From Fictibacillus nanhaiensis (GTDB lineage Bacteria > Bacillota > Bacilli > Bacillales > Fictibacillaceae): DNA of 64,000 bases. This document shows, piece after piece, positions 58,678 through 64,000 of the stretch. The translations under genes and the position numbers were made by a program. The notes under the pieces were generated by a model that was not told where the DNA came from, ran no database searches, and was given only the letters and a program-made list of their open reading frames with translations. The stretch lies in the NCBI RefSeq assembly GCF_019801215.1, contig NZ_JAHVJO010000004.1, forward strand, positions 62,001-126,000. The letters are read 5' to 3'. Numbering within the stretch: the first letter of the stretch is position 1; every line of letters begins with the position of its first letter.

Positions 58678-60108
58678 TTATCTTTTCTTCAGTTCTTCTA
58701 TTAGCAGTTTGTTAACAAGCGGCGGGTTCGCTTTTCCTTTTGTCTCTTTCATCACTTGTCCGACTAAAAATCCGACAGCTTTTTCTTTGCCGTCTTTATA
58801 ATCAGAGACTGACTGTTCATTGGAATCCAAAATGTTTACGACGATCTCTCGGATTGCACCTTCGTCTGAAATCTGTACAAGGCCTTTGTCTTTCACAATT
58901 TTCTCTGCATCTCCACCGTTTTCCACTAACTCCTTAAAAACAGTCTTCGCTATTTTAGTAGAAATGGTTCCGTCTCCTATCAGCTTGATCATGCCTGCTA
59001 GACCTTCAGCTGTAAGAGCTGTTTGATGCAGCTCTCTTCCTTCGTTGTTCAAATAGGCGCTCACTTCGCCCATGATCCAGTTGGATGCTTGCTTCGCATC
59101 CGCACCAGAGTGAATCGTCGCTTCAAAGAAATCTGCCATCTCTTTTGTCATCGTAAGAACTTTTGCATCATATTCTGGCAGTCCGAATTCACCAACATAT
59201 CTCTTTTGACGAGCATCCGGGAGTTCCGGAATTTCCGACTTCACGCGATCCATCCACTCTTGATCAATATGAATGGAAACAAGATCGGGCTCCGGGAAGT
59301 AGCGATAGTCGTCAGAACCTTCTTTTACACGCATGAGAATTGTCGTTTTTGACGCTTCATCATAGCGGCGAGTCTCTTGAAGAATTTCTCCTCCAGCTGA
59401 AACGACTTCTCGCTGACGCTTCTCTTCATGCTCCAAACCTTTTTGAACAAAAGCGAATGAGTTCAAGTTCTTTAATTCAGCCTTCGTTCCGAACTTTTCC
59501 TGGCCTTCAGGACGGATGGAGATGTTGGCGTCACAGCGCAGTGAACCTTCTTCCATCTTACAATCCGATACACCTGTGTACTGAATGATTGCCTTTAATT
59601 TTTCTAAGTAGGCATACGCTTCTTCTGGCGTACGGATATCTGGTTCTGACACGATCTCCACTAATGGTGTTCCTTGACGGTTAAGATCCACAAGTGATCC
59701 GTCCGCCGTATGTGTTAGTTTCCCAGCATCTTCTTCCATATGGATGCGTGTAATACCGATTCTCTTTTTGTTGCCGTCAACTTCAATCTCGATCCACCCA
59801 TGTTCACCGATCGGCTTATCAAACTGTGATACTTGGTAAGCCTTTGGGTTGTCTGGATAAAAGTAGTTCTTACGGTCGAATTTCGTCTCTCTGTTGATCT
59901 CACAGTTCAGCGCAAGTGCTGCACGCATTGCAAAATCAACGGCCTGATGGTTCACAACAGGCAGCACACCAGGATGTCCTAGACAGATCGGGCATACATT
60001 CGTGTTGGGCGGCGCGCCAAAGTTTGTAGAACAGCCGCAGAAAATTTTAGAGTTCGTTTTTAATTCTACGTGTACTTCTAATCCAATTATTGTTTCATAT
60101 TTGCTCAT
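58678..60108 (-). CDS. gatB: Asp-tRNA(Asn)/Glu-tRNA(Gln) amidotransferase subunit B
   Basis: 476 residues. Kinase-like cradle domain with [23 protein letters not shown] at the N-terminus, [34 protein letters not shown] near 67-100, and C-terminal YqeY-like tail domain ([19 protein letters not shown] near 337, [12 protein letters not shown] end). It phosphorylates Glu/Asp on mischarged tRNA and works with GatA and GatC. ATG 60108 follows GGAGGTG at 8 nt. Last gene of gatCAB. Confidence 0.97.
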   Translation of the reverse strand: MSKYETIIGLEVHVELKTNSKIFCGCSTNFGAPPNTNVCPICLGHPGVLPVVNHQAVDFAMRAALALNCEINRETKFDRKNYFYPDNPKAYQVSQFDKPIGEHGWIEIEVDGNKKRIGITRIHMEEDAGKLTHTADGSLVDLNRQGTPLVEIVSEPDIRTPEEAYAYLEKLKAIIQYTGVSDCKMEEGSLRCDANISIRPEGQEKFGTKAELKNLNSFAFVQKGLEHEEKRQREVVSAGGEILQETRRYDEASKTTILMRVKEGSDDYRYFPEPDLVSIHIDQEWMDRVKSEIPELPDARQKRYVGEFGLPEYDAKVLTMTKEMADFFEATIHSGADAKQASNWIMGEVSAYLNNEGRELHQTALTAEGLAGMIKLIGDGTISTKIAKTVFKELVENGGDAEKIVKDKGLVQISDEGAIREIVVNILDSNEQSVSDYKDGKEKAVGFLVGQVMKETKGKANPPLVNKLLIEELKKR

Positions 60109-60120
60109 TTTCTGCACCTC

Positions 60121-61578
60121 CTACAGCTTCGGCTTTTCTTTATGATGTTCGGTTGCTTGTTCAAACGCGTGTGCTACTTGATAAATCGTGCTTTCATCAA
60201 AATGCTTTCCGATGATTTGAAGACCAATTGGCAGACCATCTGAGAAGCCGCATGGAACAGAAATGGCGGGCACTCCTGCTAAGTTCACGGGAATGGTTAA
60301 AATATCGTTCATATACATCGTTAACGGATCTTTCGTCATCGATCCGCATTTGAATGAGGCAGATGGTGTTGTCGGTCCAATGATGACATCATATTTTTCG
60401 AATACGTTTGTAAAATCTTCTTTTATTAGCGTCCGGACTTTTTGGGCTTTTTTATAATACGCGTCATAGTAGCCTGAGCTTAACGCAAACGTTCCTAGCA
60501 TGATGCGGCGTTTTACTTCTTCTCCAAAGCCTTCAGAGCGGGATTGCTTATACATGTCGATCAAATTATCGCTATTATCTGAACGCAAGCCGTAGCGTAC
60601 TCCGTCAAAACGGGAAAGGTTTGCGGAAGCCTCTGATGATGACAGCAAATAGTAGGTTGCAAGTGCATAACGAGAATACGGCAAAGAAACTTCTTCCCAT
60701 GTTGCCCCTAATCCTTCAAGTACCTTCAACGCTTCCATCACACGTTCTTTCACTCCAGGCTCGACACCTGCGCCGAGGTATTCTTTTGGAACGGCGATTT
60801 TTAACCCTTTCACATCACCAGTAAAAGAAGCCAAGTAATCAGGAATATCGACTTTTGCAGAAGTTGAATCCATCGGGTCGTTTCCAGCGATCGCTTGAAG
60901 GAGGTAAGCATTGTCTTCAACTGAACGCGTTACAGGTCCGATCTGATCAAGTGATGACGCAAATGCCACTAAGCCATAGCGTGAGACGAGGCCATAAGTA
61001 GGCTTTAATCCTACAACACCACAGAATGCAGCAGGCTGACGGATAGATCCACCTGTATCAGAGCCTAATGAGAAAAGGACTTCTCCTGCTGAAACGGCAG
61101 CTGCAGAAGCACCTGAAGACCCTCCTGGAACACACGAAAGGTCCCACGGATTATGGGTTGGATGAAATCCTGAGTTTTCGTTGGATGATCCCATTGCAAA
61201 TTCATCCATGTTCAATTTTCCGATTGTGATCGTATCCGCTTGATTTAAGCGTTCCACAACGGTTGCATCATAAATCGGTTCGAAGTTTTCTAAAATTCGT
61301 GAGGCACACGTCGTACGAATCCCTTTTGTTACGATGTTATCTTTAATTCCGATCGGCATACCGAACAATAAGCCTCGGTCACCACCAGAAACTAGTCTTT
61401 CATCTAACTGCTTCGCCTTAATGCGGCTATATTCTTCATTTAACGTTAAAAATGCTTTTACTTGATCATCCACCTGGTGAATGCGGTCAAAGGTTGCATC
61501 CACTAGGTCGGAAACATTGAGTTCTTTTTTATGTAATAACTGATGCAGTTCTGATATTTTTTTATCTAAAATCGACAT
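60121..61578 (-). CDS. gatA: Asp-tRNA(Asn)/Glu-tRNA(Gln) amidotransferase subunit A
   Basis: 485 residues, amidase-signature enzyme: catalytic Lys in [12 protein letters not shown] near 77, [14 protein letters not shown] with the cis-Ser near 152, and [15 protein letters not shown] with the nucleophile Ser near 173. It hydrolyses glutamine and feeds ammonia through the GatB tunnel. Starts 15 bp after the gatC stop and ends 12 bp before the gatB start. Confidence 0.97.
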   Translation of the reverse strand: MSILDKKISELHQLLHKKELNVSDLVDATFDRIHQVDDQVKAFLTLNEEYSRIKAKQLDERLVSGGDRGLLFGMPIGIKDNIVTKGIRTTCASRILENFEPIYDATVVERLNQADTITIGKLNMDEFAMGSSNENSGFHPTHNPWDLSCVPGGSSGASAAAVSAGEVLFSLGSDTGGSIRQPAAFCGVVGLKPTYGLVSRYGLVAFASSLDQIGPVTRSVEDNAYLLQAIAGNDPMDSTSAKVDIPDYLASFTGDVKGLKIAVPKEYLGAGVEPGVKERVMEALKVLEGLGATWEEVSLPYSRYALATYYLLSSSEASANLSRFDGVRYGLRSDNSDNLIDMYKQSRSEGFGEEVKRRIMLGTFALSSGYYDAYYKKAQKVRTLIKEDFTNVFEKYDVIIGPTTPSASFKCGSMTKDPLTMYMNDILTIPVNLAGVPAISVPCGFSDGLPIGLQIIGKHFDESTIYQVAHAFEQATEHHKEKPKL

Positions 61579-61593
61579 ACGCGGTTTGTCCCC

Positions 61594-61884
61594 CTACTCC
61601 AAAATGTTCGGTACTTTAAACTGGCCGTCCTTTTGTGCAGGCGCATTTTTCATCGCCTCATCCACGGATACAGAATTTCTGACTTCATCTTCACGAAGGA
61701 CATTTTTGAGTTCCAGCACATGCGTAGTCGGTTCCACGTTATCTGTGTCGAGTTCATTCAGCTCTTCGGCAAACCCGATGATTTTATCTAATTGTTCGGT
61801 CAGCATTTCCGCTTCTTCTTCCGTAACCGCCAACCTGGCTAAATTCGCTACATGTTTCACTTCTTCTTTCGAAATTCGAGACAA
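61594..61884 (-). CDS. gatC: Asp-tRNA(Asn)/Glu-tRNA(Gln) amidotransferase subunit C
   Basis: 96 residues from TTG 61884 with GGAGGTGG 8 nt upstream, giving [20 protein letters not shown], the same start as Bacillus subtilis GatC; the ATG at 61899 overlaps the Shine-Dalgarno. GatC wraps around GatA and GatB to stabilise the complex. First gene of the operon. Confidence 0.95.
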   Translation of the reverse strand: MSRISKEEVKHVANLARLAVTEEEAEMLTEQLDKIIGFAEELNELDTDNVEPTTHVLELKNVLREDEVRNSVSVDEAMKNAPAQKDGQFKVPNILE

Positions 61885-61982
61885 GCACGCCACCTCCATG
61901 ACTTCTTATACAAAAGTATTATTCTGATAATAACAAAAAGCTTGATGAATAGGCAACTTGAGTGGAACCTTTTCCAATACTT

Positions 61983-62021
61983 CAAAAAAAACCGGCTCAA
62001 AACGATTTGTTTTGAACCGGC
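61983..62021 (-). terminator. Terminator after the YciI gene
   Basis: CCGGTTCAAAACAAATCGTT then TTGAGCCGGTTTTTTTT on the minus strand; perfect 11-bp stem. Confidence 0.92.
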
Positions 62022-62029
62022 CCTTGTCT

Positions 62030-62284
62030 TTAGATACCCCACTCATGAAGTTCTAAACGGCGTACCCCTTCTTTTACGTAAGGATCTTCTTGTGCTAAAA
62101 TTTTCGCTTCTTCTAATGAATCAGCTTTATAAACGACCATACCACCTGCTCCATCTAAGAATGGTCCTTTAAGGTGAACTTTTTCCTGCTGAACCAGTGC
62201 TTGCAAGTAATCTAAATGTGCCTGGCGGTATTCCTGATTCAGTTCAGGTTTCTCCATATGTAAAATCGCTGCATAGTATGCCAC
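62030..62284 (-). CDS. YciI-family protein
   Basis: 84 residues of the dimeric alpha/beta YciI fold (MAYYAAILHMEKPELNQEYRQ, AHLDYLQALVQQEKVHLKGPF, LEEAKILAQEDPYVKEGV). The His-Asp pair (AHLDYL) is the putative active site of the family; function unknown. GGAGAGAG precedes ATG 62284. Single gene between two terminators. Confidence 0.85.
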   Translation of the reverse strand: MAYYAAILHMEKPELNQEYRQAHLDYLQALVQQEKVHLKGPFLDGAGGMVVYKADSLEEAKILAQEDPYVKEGVRRLELHEWGI

Positions 62285-62343
62285 GGTACTCTCTCCTTTT
62301 TGATGTGTATCTTATGCTTATTCTACTACAAGCTGGAAGGAGT

Positions 62344-62374
62344 AAAAAAGAAAAACACCCAAAACTGGATGTTA
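62344..62374 (-). terminator. Terminator after the DUF3905 gene
   Basis: AACATCCAGTTTTGGGTGTT followed by TTTC and T-rich sequence on the minus strand. Confidence 0.7.
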
Positions 62375-62731
62375 ATCTTTCCCGTAACTCGAATCTTTTG
62401 TTGGATGCCTGAGCATGCTTTCTTTAGGTGGTGCTTTCTTTTCGACAAGATCTCGATTCTGGTTTGTGTTCCATCCAATATCGTTTGTGGGATGAACCCA
62501 ATTTTCACCGGCCATGATTTCAGGATCGGTGTCTGTGCTCCAATTATTTAATGGTGAGTTAGGCGAATCATAAAAGCTGTCACCGATGACGACGCCATGT
62601 TCGTTGACAAATGGTGCCTCCATCTTCCTGTCTGCGTCTTTAAAGTCCGGTGAACTGATTTGATGAGGCAACGTGTCGTCGAGATCTACTTCTGGCAGTT
62701 TCTTCTTCTGTTCCTTATCATTTTTTGACAT
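62372..62731 (-). CDS. DUF3905 protein
   Basis: 119 residues, hydrophilic. Conserved block FVNEHGVVIGDSFYDSPNSPLNNWSTDTDPEIMAGENWVHPTNDIGWNTNQNRDL near 41-95 is the DUF3905 signature, found mainly in endospore-forming Bacillaceae; possibly a spore protein (inference from distribution). AAGCAGG precedes ATG 62731. Single gene. The 21-bp-period array at 62.8 kb lies directly upstream. Confidence 0.75.
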   Translation of the reverse strand: MSKNDKEQKKKLPEVDLDDTLPHQISSPDFKDADRKMEAPFVNEHGVVIGDSFYDSPNSPLNNWSTDTDPEIMAGENWVHPTNDIGWNTNQNRDLVEKKAPPKESMLRHPTKDSSYGKD

Positions 62732-62816
62732 AAAATGACCTGCTTTCTAAACATTTATACCATTACCTTTTCCTGAAAGCCGTTTAATCATCCCTATATG
62801 GATGAAATGCATCATG

Positions 62817-62885
62817 AATCCAAAAATTTTAGTGATTTATCCAGAAGTTTTAACGGTAAATCCACATAAATTGGGTATATAACCA
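62817..62885. repeat. Array of TGGAT-type words at exact 21-bp spacing
   Basis: On the plus strand AATCCA, TATCCA, AATCCA and a weaker TAACCA start at 62817, 62838, 62859 and 62880. Read on the minus strand it contains GTGGATTTACCGTTAAAACT, closely matching the array at 17.0 kb (GTGGATTCGGCGTTAAAACT). It lies past the pruA terminator. Confidence 0.8.
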
Positions 62886-62936
62886 CGAGTCGACAAAATT
62901 CTTAGGAATTTTCAAGATTTTTGATACCACCAGCAC

Positions 62937-62973
62937 AAAAAAGCCTTCCCTCAACACACGAGGAAAGGCTTTT
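62937..62973 (-). terminator. Terminator after pruA
   Basis: AAAGCCTTTCCTCGTGTGTT then GAGGGAAGGCTTTTTT on the minus strand. Confidence 0.9.
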
Positions 62974-62981
62974 ACACACTA

Positions 62982-64000
62982 TTAAAGTGTTTCTGAAGTT
63001 GTTTTTGCTTGCATGTGAAGTGTTAGGTAGTCTGGTCCACCTGCTTTTGAGTCCGTTCCAGACATGTTGAATCCGCCAAACGGTTGATATCCAACGATTG
63101 CACCTGTACATCCACGGTTGATGTAGAAGTTACCTACGTGGAACTCTTGGCGAGCGCGTTCGATGTTCTCACGGTTGTTAGAAAGAAGTGCTCCTGTTAG
63201 ACCGTAATCTGTGTTGTTTGCGATTTCCATCATGTGGTCGAAATCACGTGCTTTACAGATTGCTACAACTGGACCGAATATTTCTTCTTGCATCAAACGA
63301 GCTTTTTCATCTACATCAGCAAAGATTGTTGGCTGGATGAAGTAACCTTTAGAGTCGTCGCCTTCTCCACCTGTCATTAGACGTCCTTCTTCTTTACCGA
63401 TTTCGATGTACTTCATGATTTTGTTGAATGACGCTTGGTCGATGACTGGCCCCATGTATGTGCCAACTTCTTCAGGGCTTCCCATTGTTAACGTTTTAGT
63501 AAGAGCTACTGCTTTTTCTAAAACTTCGTCATACACGTCTTGGTGGATAACCGCACGAGATCCAGCTGAACATTTTTGTCCAGAGAATCCGAATGCCGAG
63601 TAAACGATAGAGCTTGCTGCTAATTCAAGATCAGCGTCACGGTCTACAACAACTGTGTCTTTTCCGCCCATTTCAGCAATAACACGCTTTAACCAGATTT
63701 GGCCAGGGTGTACTTTTGCTGCGCGCTCATAAATACGGCAGCCAACTTCACGGGAACCTGTGAATGATACGAAACGCGTTTTCGGATGGTCTACTAAGTA
63801 GTCACCGATCTCTGCTCCGCTACCTGGAACGAAGTTAAGAACGCCTGCAGGAAGTCCTGCTTCTTCCATTACTTGAACGAACATCGCAGCGATAACTGGT
63901 GTTGAGTTCGCTGGCTTCAGCAATACAGTGTTACCTGAAACGAAGGCAGCTGCAGCTGTTCCTGCCATGATCGCGAACGGGAAGTTAAATGGAGAGATAA
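62982..64000 (-). CDS. pruA: L-glutamate gamma-semialdehyde dehydrogenase (P5C dehydrogenase), 3' part
   Basis: The frame stays open to the window edge, so the N-terminal third or so of a roughly 515-residue enzyme is missing; the first Met at 63968 is internal. The visible part starts [13 protein letters not shown] and contains [21 protein letters not shown], catalytic Glu in [14 protein letters not shown], catalytic Cys in [15 protein letters not shown], and C-terminal [27 protein letters not shown], all typical of Bacillus RocA/PruA. It oxidises glutamate semialdehyde to glutamate with NAD+ in proline and arginine breakdown. Confidence 0.92.
   Translation of the reverse strand, partial: ISPFNFPFAIMAGTAAAAFVSGNTVLLKPANSTPVIAAMFVQVMEEAGLPAGVLNFVPGSGAEIGDYLVDHPKTRFVSFTGSREVGCRIYERAAKVHPGQIWLKRVIAEMGGKDTVVVDRDADLELAASSIVYSAFGFSGQKCSAGSRAVIHQDVYDEVLEKAVALTKTLTMGSPEEVGTYMGPVIDQASFNKIMKYIEIGKEEGRLMTGGEGDDSKGYFIQPTIFADVDEKARLMQEEIFGPVVAICKARDFDHMMEIANNTDYGLTGALLSNNRENIERARQEFHVGNFYINRGCTGAIVGYQPFGGFNMSGTDSKAGGPDYLTLHMQAKTTSETL

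Overview
The window is chromosomal DNA from a low-GC, endospore-forming-type Firmicute of the family Bacillaceae (Bacillus/Fictibacillus-like). Signs are gatCAB with a TTG-started gatC, dgkB, RlmCD/YefA, the XpaC-YaaN pair, a YtrA-type GntR/ABC operon, YkhA-, YfhP- and UgtP-like proteins, AGGAGG ribosome binding sites with many TTG/GTG starts, and an RsbR-type sigma-B stressosome protein. No rRNA, tRNA, CRISPR array, transposase or prophage was seen. The species cannot be named from this sequence alone.

Layout. 0-4 kb: partial RsbR-like gene, a small HTH gene and a three-gene haem-dependent N-demethylase (dimethylamine monooxygenase type) operon, then a VOC protein. 4-9 kb: L,D-transpeptidase, GNAT, TelA/XpaC pair, WGR-DUF4240 protein, then an 0.8-kb gene-free stretch with a degenerate 125-bp tandem repeat. 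9.6-16 kb: a double P-loop ATPase, futalosine-pathway menaquinone genes mqnB-mqnD, an rRNA methyltransferase and recQ; recQ carries an in-frame palindromic insert. 16-23 kb: ASCH protein, membrane proteins, nitrilase-family enzyme, DUF3311/sodium-solute symporter pair, ferritin-like/peroxiredoxin pair, YbaN, acyl-CoA thioesterase. 23.4 kb: a cobalamin riboswitch on the minus strand with no obvious B12 gene after it. 23.7-33 kb: UgtP-like glycosyltransferase, YfhP-like protein, Tat-exported PhoD phosphatase, CHRD protein, threonine-aldolase-like enzyme, CstB-like persulfide enzyme, iron alcohol dehydrogenase. 33-39 kb: a LacI-controlled beta-glucoside module (GH1, two permeases, binding protein, repressor). 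39-46.7 kb: divergent vWA/HTH pair, YtrA-type ABC operon with its own palindromic operator, FAD oxidoreductase, VOC protein, SstT. 47-62 kb: Dus, RlmCD, subtilisin-like protease, DgkB, a GNAT and small genes, a four-gene peptide ABC transporter without a binding protein, VOC, membrane protein, gatB-gatA-gatC. The end holds a YciI protein, a DUF3905 protein and the 3' part of pruA.

The most unusual signal is not a gene. Four intergenic regions, each just past the end of a transcription unit (about 17.0, 22.1, 40.5 and 62.8 kb), hold short words repeated at a strict spacing of 21 bp (20-21 bp in one) with variable sequence between. The words differ between loci, but two loci share a longer stretch. 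A second dispersed element is a GC-rich perfect palindrome (core GGGGTCTGTCC and its complement), present in-frame in recQ and as a longer copy before a GNAT gene.

Many starts were moved from the longest open frame to an internal ATG, GTG or TTG because of a well-spaced Shine-Dalgarno sequence; each such choice is stated. All functions are read from sequence by eye, with no database search.
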